A DNA stretch of 38,252 nt. Source: Ignavibacteriae bacterium HGW-Ignavibacteriae-1 (GTDB lineage Bacteria; Bacteroidota; Ignavibacteria; Kapaibacteriales; UBA2268). Positions 15,171-23,782 of the stretch are shown here, piece by piece; position 1 is the stretch's first letter, and every line of letters begins with the position of its first letter. Where the stretch lies: NCBI GenBank assembly GCA_002839825.1, contig PGYU01000024.1, positions 1 through 38,252 of the forward strand, given 5' to 3'. The notes beneath the pieces were generated by a model. It saw only the letters and a program-made list of their open reading frames with translations, ran no database searches and was not told where the DNA came from. The position numbers and the translations under genes were made by a program.

Positions 15171-15271
15171 AATCTCTCTCCTCGTATAAATAACACATAT
15201 GAACAACAAACCTATAAAATACAAACGAAAAAAGCAAATAGATATTTTCGGATAGAACGCTGTTAAGTTCT

Positions 15272-15886
15272 TTAAAATTCACCTTGTTCTTTGAGCATAG
15301 AATATAATGCATCAAGGCTATAGAACCCTGCCCATAGCCCCATTGTTTGTTGAGCAGGCGTGAACTTTTTTTGGATGAGGTTACCAACTTTAGTCATCGT
15401 ATGAGCGATATAACCAATCGATGCTAAACCGCCGGAACCAAGTGAAGCTATAACCCATTCCATAGTGCTAATGTTTATGCTCTTGTCCAAATTTTCCAGC
15501 GAACGTTGCAGTTCAGGTGGATTTGAAATTGGAAGTGGTTCATTTGGGTCAACTACGAATTTAATAGTTCGTGATTTAAGTATTTTTCCCTCAGTAAACA
15601 TTGCGGGTGTGTTAAGATATAGATTGAATTTAATGATGGATTGATTTGTGTTTTCCGGGTTTGGTTGAATAGTCAATTCCTTAATCCAAAAGGAATACTT
15701 TTCGCCTATTTCAACCATTGATATCCAGTTAACTGTTTTAAGCATCTCTAAAATACCTGCTTTTACAGCTTGCATTTCTAAAGATTTGTCGGTAAACTTT
15801 GTCTTTACATCAATTTTTGTTTGGCTCATCACCTCAATAAAAGAAAAGACGAAAATAATGCTAAGCACAAGCACAAACTTTTTCAT
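15272..15886 (-). CDS. Secreted protein of unknown function
   Basis: About 204 residues from the ATG that begins MKKFVLVLSIIFVFSF; a GTG two codons upstream is in frame, but the GAGG placement suits the ATG. The signal peptide probably ends at MSQ (about residue 22). The mature part has alternating beta-strands (KYSFWIKELTIQ, QSIIKFNLYLNTPAMFTEG, SRTIKFVVDP), then a glycine-rich hydrophobic stretch (WVIASLGSGGLASIGYIA) near residue 150 that could be a membrane-associated helix. I do not recognise the family. It lies about 100 bases upstream of the octaheme cytochrome gene on the same strand, so co-transcription is possible but not shown. Confidence 0.6.
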   Translation of the reverse strand: MKKFVLVLSIIFVFSFIEVMSQTKIDVKTKFTDKSLEMQAVKAGILEMLKTVNWISMVEIGEKYSFWIKELTIQPNPENTNQSIIKFNLYLNTPAMFTEGKILKSRTIKFVVDPNEPLPISNPPELQRSLENLDKSINISTMEWVIASLGSGGLASIGYIAHTMTKVGNLIQKKFTPAQQTMGLWAGFYSLDALYSMLKEQGEF

Positions 15887-15956
15887 AAACACCTCATTAA
15901 AAATTGCTTAAATTAATATGCTATTGTCCTGTCTTTGTTACAATTGACGGACTCAT

Positions 15957-16085
15957 AAACCACGAAGTGGTTAAATTTGAATAACCCCGTATGAAATGCG
16001 GGGAACGAAGCAGACGAGGTGGATGTATTATTTTTACCCACGGTTAAAACCGTGGGCTATGTTCAGACAGAACGCTGTTCTGTCC
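15957..16085. repeat. Hairpin module cluster between the secreted protein gene and the thiolase operon
   Basis: One copy of the hairpin unit (15957-16017: ACCAC-GAA-GTGGT head, AATTTGAATAA, CCCCGTATGAAATGCGGGG) is followed by two other hairpins: CCCACGGTT-AA-AACCGTGGG at 16037-16056 and GACAGAAC-GCT-GTTCTGTC at 16066-16084. Just before the unit is TGTCTTTGTTACAATTGACGG (15932-15952), related to the hairpin at 36337. No G-rich tract is attached to this copy. The hairpin at 16037-16056 lies downstream of the thiolase stop and may also end that operon. Confidence 0.85.
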
Positions 16086-16107
16086 CTACAATTATAATTG
16101 TCAAATC

Positions 16108-17310
16108 CTACACCCTCTCAATAATTACGGCGTAACCTTGACCGACGCCTACGCACATGGTGCAGAGGGCGTACTTGGCGTTTCGTTCGATTAATTCGTA
16201 GGTGGCTGTGGTGAGCAATCTGGCGCCCGTCATGCCCAATGGGTGACCTAAGGCGATTGCTCCACCGTTGGGATTGAGCCTGCTGTCGGTGGCTGCGATG
16301 CCCCATTCGTTCAAACATGCCAAACTTTGTGCGGCGAATGCCTCGTTTAGCTCGATTACATCCATGTCGTCGAATGTCAATCCGGCTTTTTTCAGGGCTT
16401 TGTTCGCGGCTTCTACCGGACCGACTCCCATAATTCGCGGCTCGACGCCAACGACGGCTGATGCAACTATGCGGCTCAGTGGTGTAATTTTATTATTCGA
16501 AATGCCGTTTGGAGAAGCGATTATTAATGCACAAGCGCCATCATTGATGCCTGATGCGTTGCCTGCGGTGACCGAGCCGACTGCTTTGAATGCCGGTTTG
16601 AGTTTGGATAGTGTTTCGACGGTCGTTTCATCGCGAATGAATTCGTCTTCGGCAAAAGTGGTGCTACTTTTCTTGCCGACTATTTCTACACCGACGATTT
16701 CTTTTGCCAATCTGCCACTGTTTCGGGCTGCGACGGCTTTCATTTGCGAATTGAATGCGAATTCATCTTGGTCGTAGCGGCTGATTTTCCATAGCTCGGC
16801 GACGTTTTCGGCGGTTTCGCCCATGGAATCGGTGCCGTACATTTCCTTCATTTTCGGGTTTACAAATCGCCACCCAATCGAGGTGTCGTAAATTTGCACA
16901 TTTCTGGAATAGGCGGCATCGGCTTTGCTCATCACGAAGGGTGCGCGCGTCATGCTTTCGACTCCTCCGGCGATGAACAAATCTCCGTCTCCGGCTGCGA
17001 TTGCTCTCGATGCTTGGATTACAGCGGACATCCCCGAGGCGCAAAGTCTGTTGACGGTTTCGCCAGGTACAGACCAGGGCAATCCTGCGAGTAGTAACGC
17101 CATACGAGCTACATCGCGATTGTCTTCGCCCGCTTGGTTTGCATTACCCAAAATCACGTCGTCTATTAGTGCAGGGTCAATTTGCGGGTTGCGTTTGATT
17201 AATTCTCTGATTGTCAGTGCAGCCATGTCATCAGGGCGAACGGAAGCAAGTGTGCCGCCGTGTTTGCCTATGGGTGTGCGAATTGCGTCGCATATATATG
17301 CAGTTTTCAT
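16108..17310 (-). CDS. Thiolase family acyl-CoA acetyltransferase (3-oxoadipyl-CoA thiolase-like)
   Basis: 400 residues, usual thiolase length. The nucleophile is Cys90 in VNRLCASGM, the catalytic His356 is in GGAIALGHPLGMTGAR, and the acid/base Cys386 is in CTMCVGVGQGYA; the conserved ELNEAFAAQ is also present. The stretch GNANQAGEDNRDVARMALLLAGLP is typical of the PcaF/PaaJ (3-oxoadipyl-CoA thiolase) branch, which cleaves beta-ketoadipyl-CoA to acetyl-CoA and succinyl-CoA. In this phylum such enzymes are often general 3-ketoacyl-CoA thiolases, and no aromatic-ring degradation gene is beside it. It is the last gene of a four-gene minus-strand run, 15 bases after the lipoprotein gene. Confidence 0.9.
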   Translation of the reverse strand: MKTAYICDAIRTPIGKHGGTLASVRPDDMAALTIRELIKRNPQIDPALIDDVILGNANQAGEDNRDVARMALLLAGLPWSVPGETVNRLCASGMSAVIQASRAIAAGDGDLFIAGGVESMTRAPFVMSKADAAYSRNVQIYDTSIGWRFVNPKMKEMYGTDSMGETAENVAELWKISRYDQDEFAFNSQMKAVAARNSGRLAKEIVGVEIVGKKSSTTFAEDEFIRDETTVETLSKLKPAFKAVGSVTAGNASGINDGACALIIASPNGISNNKITPLSRIVASAVVGVEPRIMGVGPVEAANKALKKAGLTFDDMDVIELNEAFAAQSLACLNEWGIAATDSRLNPNGGAIALGHPLGMTGARLLTTATYELIERNAKYALCTMCVGVGQGYAVIIERV

Positions 17311-17325
17311 CTTGTGCCTATTGGA

Positions 17326-17796
17326 TTATTTCTCTTTTGGTTGAAATTTGCTGTAATCAAGGGGTTCAATTATAACATCAGTCGGGCTATATTCCGTGAT
17401 GTACCATCTATCGGCAATTTGAGCGGTTTGGTAGCCCACGAGTTTCATGTAATCATATTCAATATTGCAAAGGAATTTTCGGGATTGAAGCGTATCTACT
17501 TCAACTGAGGTCACTTGACGCATATAGAGCATTCTTTTCAATCTTGCAACGGTGAAATAGTTCTCATAGCGCTCGATGGCACTCATCATACTGCCGTCTT
17601 TGTGTGCCAAAATCTGCGAAGCCGCCGGAATGTTATTGCTATCTAACTCTGCTTTGAAAAGATACACTGCTCCCAATGCCGATTCCTGGGTCAAATTCAC
17701 CGTAGGCAATACTTCAATTTTATGACCTATGACAAATATTTCGCACCCGGCAAATGTCAGTATAATTAGTAGCAGAATAAGATTACGTATTTTCAT
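17326..17796 (-). CDS. Small lipoprotein, possibly NTF2-like
   Basis: 156 residues with a clear lipoprotein signal (MKIRNLILLLIILTFAGC, lipobox FAGC). The mature part has a helical stretch (ESALGAVYLFKAELDSNNIPAAS) followed by beta-strands (KFLCNIEYDYMKLVGYQTAQIADRWYITEY, quoted as two strands YDYMKLVGYQ and DRWYITEY). That is the order seen in NTF2-like or DUF4878-type lipoproteins. The family name is a guess from pattern; the lipoprotein call is firm. It overlaps the alpha/beta hydrolase gene by 4 bases and is followed by the thiolase gene after 15 bases, so it is translated from the same message. Confidence 0.65.
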   Translation of the reverse strand: MKIRNLILLLIILTFAGCEIFVIGHKIEVLPTVNLTQESALGAVYLFKAELDSNNIPAASQILAHKDGSMMSAIERYENYFTVARLKRMLYMRQVTSVEVDTLQSRKFLCNIEYDYMKLVGYQTAQIADRWYITEYSPTDVIIEPLDYSKFQPKEK

Positions 17797-18641
17797 AATT
17801 TAAAAAATTCTATTGTTTTACTTGTTGCTTCAATCAATTCCTTCGCGGGTTCATCCAATGGGTGTCTTGCACCAAATGTATGACCCGTATGTTCAATGAC
17901 GTTTATTTCCGAATTATTGATATGTTTGACGTTGTCATAAATTTCGTAAGCTTCGGAAAGTTTGACCGTAATATCTATCCGACCGTGCAGTACAAGCACC
18001 GGACATTGAATTGATTTACATGCATCAAGAACAGCATTTTGCGAAAAATTTGTATCTTTATCCAAGAGATATGAATAATTCAGCTTTAAAATTTGTCCCG
18101 TTTGTTGAATTTTCACTTCGGCAAATCCCTGTTCTTTCCAAATTTTCTTTTGGCGCTCGGTATTTCGGTTGATTTGCGAAACAGCAGCCCAAGAAGCAAT
18201 TCCTGCGATATCATTTCGCTTAGAAGCTGTAAATAGCGATACAGCCCCACCTAACGAATGTCCGGCAAGGTAAATCATCCCATTCCAAGTGGGGAAGGGA
18301 TTGACAGTATTTTTGATTTCCTTATATAAAAAATCCAGAACTGTGTTCAAATCGGCGATTTCTTGCGAAAGAGTATTTTGCGAAAACATTGTTTCGTCGT
18401 AACGCATGGCGACAGGGTCTGCTATGCCATTGAACGAAAAATCGAAATTGACAGCAATGAAGCCACTTTCGGCGAATTGCTCACAGACATATGGAATGAA
18501 ACCCCAATCTTTGAAGGATTTGAATCCGTGCGAAAAGACCACGACAGGCACCGAAGACTTCAACTCGTCGTCGAGTCGGAAGTCAGCACTGATTAAATTT
18601 CCATTACTATTGAAAATTCTGCGATTAACTAACTGAATCAT
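17793..18641 (-). CDS. Alpha/beta hydrolase (esterase/lipase-like)
   Basis: 282 residues of the alpha/beta hydrolase fold. The oxyanion region is FSHGFKSFKDWGF (residues 36-48), the nucleophile elbow is GHSLGGA with Ser129, a probable acid is the Asp in VLHGRIDITV, and the catalytic His is in EHTGHTFG near the end. No signal peptide is seen, so it is probably cytosolic. This family includes BAAT/acyl-CoA thioesterase-like and dienelactone-hydrolase-like esterases; the substrate is unknown. It is 3 bases downstream of the M28 peptidase gene and overlaps the lipoprotein gene by 4 bases. Confidence 0.8.
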   Translation of the reverse strand: MIQLVNRRIFNSNGNLISADFRLDDELKSSVPVVVFSHGFKSFKDWGFIPYVCEQFAESGFIAVNFDFSFNGIADPVAMRYDETMFSQNTLSQEIADLNTVLDFLYKEIKNTVNPFPTWNGMIYLAGHSLGGAVSLFTASKRNDIAGIASWAAVSQINRNTERQKKIWKEQGFAEVKIQQTGQILKLNYSYLLDKDTNFSQNAVLDACKSIQCPVLVLHGRIDITVKLSEAYEIYDNVKHINNSEINVIEHTGHTFGARHPLDEPAKELIEATSKTIEFFKL

Positions 18642-18644
18642 TAT

Positions 18645-20495
18645 TTATTTTTTTGCAGTCAAAGTCACATCAAACATCATTTCAGCTTTTTCTTCACCGC
18701 GTAGTATTTTCACTTTGAGCACATCTCCAGCTTTGAATTCGCGGATTTTGTACATGAAATCGTGCAAATTTTTGATGCTTGTGCCTTCAATTTCCGTGAT
18801 AATATCATTTTTGAGCAAACCTGCTTTATCTGCGGGGCTTCCGGGACTTGCACCACCGATTTTGCAACCAAGCGGGCTTTCCTCGAAATCAGGAATTATA
18901 CCGAACCAAACATCAGCATATCCGCTCTCGCGTTTCGGTTGATGACTATTCGATACCGTTGTAACGGCGGTGAATTCCAAATGTGCAGGATAATCAGCGA
19001 TTGATTGAGTAAATTGGCGAATGAAATCAACTACGAGAGCCGTACCTTCGTAGTTAAGTTTGTTCCATGTGTCGCTCGGTTTGTGATAATCTTCGTGCAA
19101 TCCTGTGAAGAACATCATCACCGGCTTATCATTAGAATAAAAACTTGCATGGTCGCTCGGTCCGTATGCATCACTTGCACGAATCAATTTGAATTTATTT
19201 ATTGGCTCGAGCGAATCAATTACAGATGCAAAACTGGGTGAGGTTGCAGTGCCAAACACGGTCAATTCATCAGCGCGTAGTCTTCCAATCATGTCCAAAT
19301 TAACCATTCCGACAATATTTTCCATTCCTACAAAAGAGTTTTGTGTAAAATAGCGCGAACCATTCAATCCTGTCTCTTCGGCTGTGAAGGCTGCAAAAAT
19401 CAATGAGCGGCGTGGAGGATTGGCAGCGAAATAATGAGCTAATTCGATTAATCCGGCGACTCCCGAAGCGTTATCGTCAGCACCGTTGTGAATCATTTGG
19501 CGCTTTCCGCGATATTGCGAGGTCGGACCGCCATAACCGAGATGGTCATAATGCGCCCCAATGACGACATATTGGTCTGCCAACTTAGCATCAGTGCCTT
19601 TTACATAGCCGACGATGTTATGAGTTGGAGCCTTCGTGTCTTTCAAATCTGTTTGTAAAGTGACTTCAGTATTCGGCAAGTGCATGCTCATTGGCTTTTT
19701 ATTTTTCATGATAGTGTTTTCGAGTAATTGCAGCGGATGCTCTTTTGTGAATAATTTGGACAAAGTTTGTCTCCAAGCTTGGACAGCGACTATCCCGGCT
19801 TCACTGCCGATATTCTCGAAATTCAGGCGCTCAAATACATTCATCGAATCGCCTTGGATACGCACCATTATTACTCCGATAGCTCCTTTGCTTTTGGCAT
19901 TCGATAACTTGTAACGCAAGCTGCGAAAGCTGTTGAATTCCGTTTCGGGCTTTTCGCCATCGGGAGTTTCATTGAGCAATACTACAATTTTGCCTGTAAC
20001 ATCAATACCTGCATAATCATCATAATTAAGATTGGGAGCACTAATGCCAAAGCCAACAAAAGCAACTTCGGCTTTGACTCTCGAATTTTGGCTATAAGCA
20101 AGTGGCATGAAATCCTGCCCTACAGTCCATGGTTGAGCTACTCGAGGCAATCGCTCTTTTGGAATTCCCGGGCGAATGATGGTTGTTTCGACGATTACAA
20201 TATTGCTATCGCCGAGCTCTTTACCTATAACAACGTTCAATCCTTGCTTGTATGAATCTTTGAACATTTTCAAACCGGACGAGCGGAATTGATTTTCTAT
20301 GTATTCTTCGGCGAGTTTCATTTCCGGAGTGCCCGGAAATCTGCCCTTCAATTGGTCGCTTGACAAAAATTTGACGTGGTCTCGGAGCTTATCTTTCGCT
20401 TCTGTTTGGGCTTCGAGGCTTTGTAGAGTGAAGTTGAACCCTAAAATTAGAGCTATTATGGGAAGAAAAAATCTGTATAAAATATTCGTTTTCAT
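18645..20495 (-). CDS. Secreted M28 family zinc aminopeptidase with PA and PDZ domains
   Basis: 616 residues from ATG 20495, which follows AGGTACGAT; an in-frame start 12 codons upstream would place charged residues before the signal peptide (TNILYRFFLPIIALILGF). The order is PA-like insertion (about 110-260), M28 catalytic core (about 280-500) and a C-terminal PDZ domain (KIGGASPGSPADKAGLLKND to the end). All five zinc ligands of co-catalytic M28 enzymes can be read: His in AHYDHLG, Asp in NGADDNASG, Glu-Glu in FTAEETG, Asp in NLDMIG and His in PSDHASFY. It should cleave N-terminal residues from peptides in the periplasm or outside. It is the first gene of the four-gene minus-strand run. Confidence 0.9.
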   Translation of the reverse strand: MKTNILYRFFLPIIALILGFNFTLQSLEAQTEAKDKLRDHVKFLSSDQLKGRFPGTPEMKLAEEYIENQFRSSGLKMFKDSYKQGLNVVIGKELGDSNIVIVETTIIRPGIPKERLPRVAQPWTVGQDFMPLAYSQNSRVKAEVAFVGFGISAPNLNYDDYAGIDVTGKIVVLLNETPDGEKPETEFNSFRSLRYKLSNAKSKGAIGVIMVRIQGDSMNVFERLNFENIGSEAGIVAVQAWRQTLSKLFTKEHPLQLLENTIMKNKKPMSMHLPNTEVTLQTDLKDTKAPTHNIVGYVKGTDAKLADQYVVIGAHYDHLGYGGPTSQYRGKRQMIHNGADDNASGVAGLIELAHYFAANPPRRSLIFAAFTAEETGLNGSRYFTQNSFVGMENIVGMVNLDMIGRLRADELTVFGTATSPSFASVIDSLEPINKFKLIRASDAYGPSDHASFYSNDKPVMMFFTGLHEDYHKPSDTWNKLNYEGTALVVDFIRQFTQSIADYPAHLEFTAVTTVSNSHQPKRESGYADVWFGIIPDFEESPLGCKIGGASPGSPADKAGLLKNDIITEIEGTSIKNLHDFMYKIREFKAGDVLKVKILRGEEKAEMMFDVTLTAKK

Positions 20496-20656
20496 ATCGT
20501 ACCTGACATATTTTTTAATTAACTCTTTCAAAAATAACTTATTATTACAATATTTTCAAGAAAATACGCCACAATATTAATAATAATTGCCGATTTTCGT
20601 ATTTATCAAACCGAGAATCATTCAAAATATAGACGTATTAGGGCATAATAGATAAA

Positions 20657-21724
20657 ATGAAAGTTGCAGTTTTGTTATCAGGTGGAGTTGACAGCTCCGT
20701 TGCATTAAATTTGCTGAAAGAGCAAGGGCATGAATTGACGGCGTTTTATCTCAAAATCTGGCTCGAAGAAGAGCTTGCATTTTTAGGTGATTGCCCTTGG
20801 GAAGAGGATTTGGATTTTGCTCGTAAAGTTTGCGATGCTGAAGGAGTTCCTCTCGAAATAGTAAATATGCAGGAGGAATACCTCAATACTGTGGTCGAAT
20901 ACACGATTACTGAGCTAAAAGCCGGAAGGACTCCAAGCCCGGATATTATGTGCAATCGTCATATCAAATTTGGTCAATTTTTCACAAAAGTGGATTTGCT
21001 CAAGAAATTCGATAAAGTTGCTTCGGGACATTATGCATCCATCGAAGAAGTGGACGGATTGTTCTATTTGAAAGAATCGCCCGACCCGGTGAAGTGCCAG
21101 ACTTACTTTTTGACATATTTAGACCAATCTCAGCTTTCAAAGATTCTTTTTCCGCTCGGATCGTATAACAAGGCTCAGATTCGTGAATTGGCTAAGGATT
21201 TTGATTTGCCGAATTCACAACGCAAGGATTCGCAAGGGATTTGTTTCTTGGGGAAAATTAAGTATAATGACTTCATCAAATTTCATCTTGGCGAACAAAT
21301 TGGCGATATTGTAGAAATTGAAAGTGGCAAGACGATTGGCAAACACAAGGGATTCTGGTTTCATACTATCGGACAAAGGACAGGATTGGGTTTGAGCGGC
21401 GGTCCTTGGTATGTTGTAAAAAAGGACATTGAGCAAAATATAGTTTACATTTCTAAAGATAGCCAAACTAATAAGACTTCGCACGATAAATTTGCAGTTT
21501 ATAATTTGAATTGGATTACCACAGCACCTACGACTGACACTTTGCAAGTGAAAATTCGGCATGGAGCTCAGAAATATAATTGCAAAATTCAACTTATGCC
21601 GGATAACCGTGCATTTGTAGAATTGGATGAACCCGACCAAGGGATTGCCACCGGACAATTTGCGATTTTTTACGATAAGGGATATTGTCTGGGCGGTGGT
21701 GTTATTGAGCAGTTGCCCGAATAA
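20657..21724 (+). CDS. mnmA: tRNA-specific 2-thiouridylase MnmA
   Basis: 355 residues. The N-terminal PP-loop SGGVDSS (8-14) binds ATP. The two catalytic cysteines are present: Cys99 in TPSPDIMCNRHIKF and Cys196 in DSQGICFLG. The central and C-terminal beta-barrels carry GFWFHTIGQRTGLGLSGGPWYV and the final GQFAIFYDKGYCLGGGVI. MnmA makes the s2U34 modification of tRNA Lys, Glu and Gln in the cytosol, using sulfur relayed from a cysteine desulfurase. It is transcribed alone from its own promoter region. Its last 23 bases overlap the 3' end of the convergent aspartokinase gene. Confidence 0.95.
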   Translation: MKVAVLLSGGVDSSVALNLLKEQGHELTAFYLKIWLEEELAFLGDCPWEEDLDFARKVCDAEGVPLEIVNMQEEYLNTVVEYTITELKAGRTPSPDIMCNRHIKFGQFFTKVDLLKKFDKVASGHYASIEEVDGLFYLKESPDPVKCQTYFLTYLDQSQLSKILFPLGSYNKAQIRELAKDFDLPNSQRKDSQGICFLGKIKYNDFIKFHLGEQIGDIVEIESGKTIGKHKGFWFHTIGQRTGLGLSGGPWYVVKKDIEQNIVYISKDSQTNKTSHDKFAVYNLNWITTAPTTDTLQVKIRHGAQKYNCKIQLMPDNRAFVELDEPDQGIATGQFAIFYDKGYCLGGGVIEQLPE

Positions 21725-23072
21725 CCAACTTGTCATGAATCTGCTGCAAATCTAATGGAGTATCACAAGTGATGATAATCGAATTACCCGTTGGGCTTTG
21801 GTAGAAATCAATTTTCGGCTTCGTGATGCCAAGTTCAACCATTTTTGAAATTGCCATTATTTCATCATCCAATCTCAAATTTTCGCCCGTAATCGCACAT
21901 CCAAAAATCGGCTCGGGAACTTTGCCGTTTGATTGCAACACCATTAAATTTGTTTTGTCCGGCACCATTGCAATAATCAGCCCATTATACGCAATTATGG
22001 AACTATATATAATTGTTGAATTCGTTGCCATTATTCTCTGCGAAAGATTATGTACTTCATTCACACAGGCTTTTGCATCGTCAGCCGCAATCCTGAAAAT
22101 ATATAAATCTTTCAGATTGATAATCGAATGAATTTCAGATTCAGAATCAACATTCTCGTTGATAATTTTTGTCCCCAAGAAAGCACTATTCATCGTATTC
22201 ATGACGTTTACCGGGATTTGGGCTTCCAAAGCCGGCAAAATTGTCTTTGGGTGTAGTACTTTTGCACCAAAATATGACATTTCGAGCATTTCGCTTATTG
22301 AAATTTTGTCTATACTTTTGGCATTTGGGACCAATCTCGGGTCGGCAGTCATCACGCCGTCCACGTCAGTATAAATATCAATCGAATCAATTTCATAATC
22401 GTTTTTCGCCATGCAAGCACCAATTATTGATGCCGAAAAATCCGAACCGCCTCTGCCCAAAGTCGTTGTTTTCAATTGTGTGCTTCGCGCGATAAATCCT
22501 TGTGTCACAGCAATATGATAATCTCCGGCAATCATTGGCTCAATGAGTTCAGATTTAATTTTCTCGGTAATCAAGGCGTATTGTGGGTTTGCGTGACAAT
22601 AATTGCTATCGGTAATCATGAAATTACGCGAATCTGCAAGAAATGATTTGATTCCTGAATCTAAGAGTGCAAAATGTATTACCGTGGAGGAAACCAATTC
22701 ACCCTTTGCCAGAGCCGAATCAATAGCCGAACCGTGGCATTCCTTCAAAAAATTTATACTTTCCAATAGTTCCTTCAGTTCATTCAGATGAGCTTTTACC
22801 TGATTCTCCGCTTCACGGATTAGTTCAGAATCTGAAATCACTTCCTCTATCAAACCCAAAGCACGCATTTCGATTCTATAAACGAATTCTTGCGCTTTTT
22901 CCAAATTGTTCAAAGCTGTCTCAGTCGCTTCGGTAATCAAATCGGTTACTTTCGCAAAAGCTGAAAATACCGCAACAGAACCTTTGGGAGAGGATTCGAT
23001 TATTGAAATAAGCTGTTTAATAGCAACAGCAGTCCCGACAGATGTGCCACCGAATTTGAGGATTTTGGGCAT
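21702..23072 (-). CDS. lysC: Aspartate kinase (monofunctional)
   Basis: 456 residues from ATG 23072. The frame extends 4 codons upstream, but ATG 23072 gives the standard MPKILKFGGTSVG start and lies 1 base after the preceding gene's stop (TAATATG). The kinase domain has KFGGTSVG (6-13), TTTLGRGGSDFSAS and TDVDGVMTADPR. Two ACT-type regulatory domains follow (about residues 300-456, including IFGCAITGENLRL). The enzyme phosphorylates aspartate at the head of the lysine, threonine, methionine and diaminopimelate pathways. The length suits a monofunctional LysC, not a fusion with homoserine dehydrogenase. Its 3' end overlaps mnmA by 23 bases on the opposite strand. Confidence 0.93.
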   Translation of the reverse strand: MPKILKFGGTSVGTAVAIKQLISIIESSPKGSVAVFSAFAKVTDLITEATETALNNLEKAQEFVYRIEMRALGLIEEVISDSELIREAENQVKAHLNELKELLESINFLKECHGSAIDSALAKGELVSSTVIHFALLDSGIKSFLADSRNFMITDSNYCHANPQYALITEKIKSELIEPMIAGDYHIAVTQGFIARSTQLKTTTLGRGGSDFSASIIGACMAKNDYEIDSIDIYTDVDGVMTADPRLVPNAKSIDKISISEMLEMSYFGAKVLHPKTILPALEAQIPVNVMNTMNSAFLGTKIINENVDSESEIHSIINLKDLYIFRIAADDAKACVNEVHNLSQRIMATNSTIIYSSIIAYNGLIIAMVPDKTNLMVLQSNGKVPEPIFGCAITGENLRLDDEIMAISKMVELGITKPKIDFYQSPTGNSIIITCDTPLDLQQIHDKLVIRATAQ

Positions 23073-23073
23073 A

Positions 23074-23715
23074 TTACAGGTCAATGAATGATGTCAAATG
23101 CTCGGCACTTTTCAAATGCACCAAAACACCATCGGCTACAAGTTCGGCTACAGCTTTTTTGGCACTTTCGACCGTAATCTTACTTTTGAAAGCGAAATGC
23201 CAAATGTCAATCGGGCTGACTGATATTTGCAAAGCAAGTATTTGAGCCAAACTCATTTTCTTTTTTTCCAAGAACAATGTTTTCGATGATTCGACCAAGA
23301 GCTTGGATTCATCGTCCACCATATGGTCTTCGGTGAAGTAGTAATTGTCGTTTTTGGTCAAATCGCAAATAGGGAAACCACGATAATCGGAATCAATCAA
23401 GTAGGGCAAAAAAGCAATACTTACGACGTAAGGTGAGATTGCTTCATCTTCCCATAAGTCATCCCAAACTGGTCTATCCGCTAATTTGAGCCATTCAAAA
23501 AATTCGATTTCGCGATGAGGCAGATTAATCAATGTGGATTTTGGCAAATAATCCATAACTATTTTTGCTTGAGCCGGAGAAGCAGAACTGTACAATTCTT
23601 CGGGCAAAATTACTAAGCCGTCCTGAGCTACAAGTTTTTTGCAAATTTCGTGTATTTGTAAATCGGTCAATTTTTTTTCCGAATTAGTTGATATTAATAA
23701 TGTAAAAATAAACAA
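23074..23715 (-). CDS. Conserved protein of unknown function, coupled to aspartokinase
   Basis: 213 codons are open. No ATG is available near the 5' end, so the start is uncertain: TTG 23715 (MFIFTLLIS) or a later TTG beginning LTDLQIHEICKKL. The sequence is acidic and aromatic-rich (HREIEFFEWLKLADRPVWDDLWEDE). The last 60 or so residues (MSLAQILALQISVSPIDIWHFAFKSKITVESAKKAVAEL) suggest a helical, winged-helix-like segment ending in VADGVLVHLKS. I do not recognise a family. The stop is separated by one base from the lysC ATG, so the two are almost certainly co-translated. No membrane helix is certain. Confidence 0.6.
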   Translation of the reverse strand: MFIFTLLISTNSEKKLTDLQIHEICKKLVAQDGLVILPEELYSSASPAQAKIVMDYLPKSTLINLPHREIEFFEWLKLADRPVWDDLWEDEAISPYVVSIAFLPYLIDSDYRGFPICDLTKNDNYYFTEDHMVDDESKLLVESSKTLFLEKKKMSLAQILALQISVSPIDIWHFAFKSKITVESAKKAVAELVADGVLVHLKSAEHLTSFIDL

Positions 23716-23782
23716 TATAGTTCAAAAATTAGTGCATTTTGCCAAAAATGCTGTGCAATAATGTATTGGCAAATCTGTTTAT

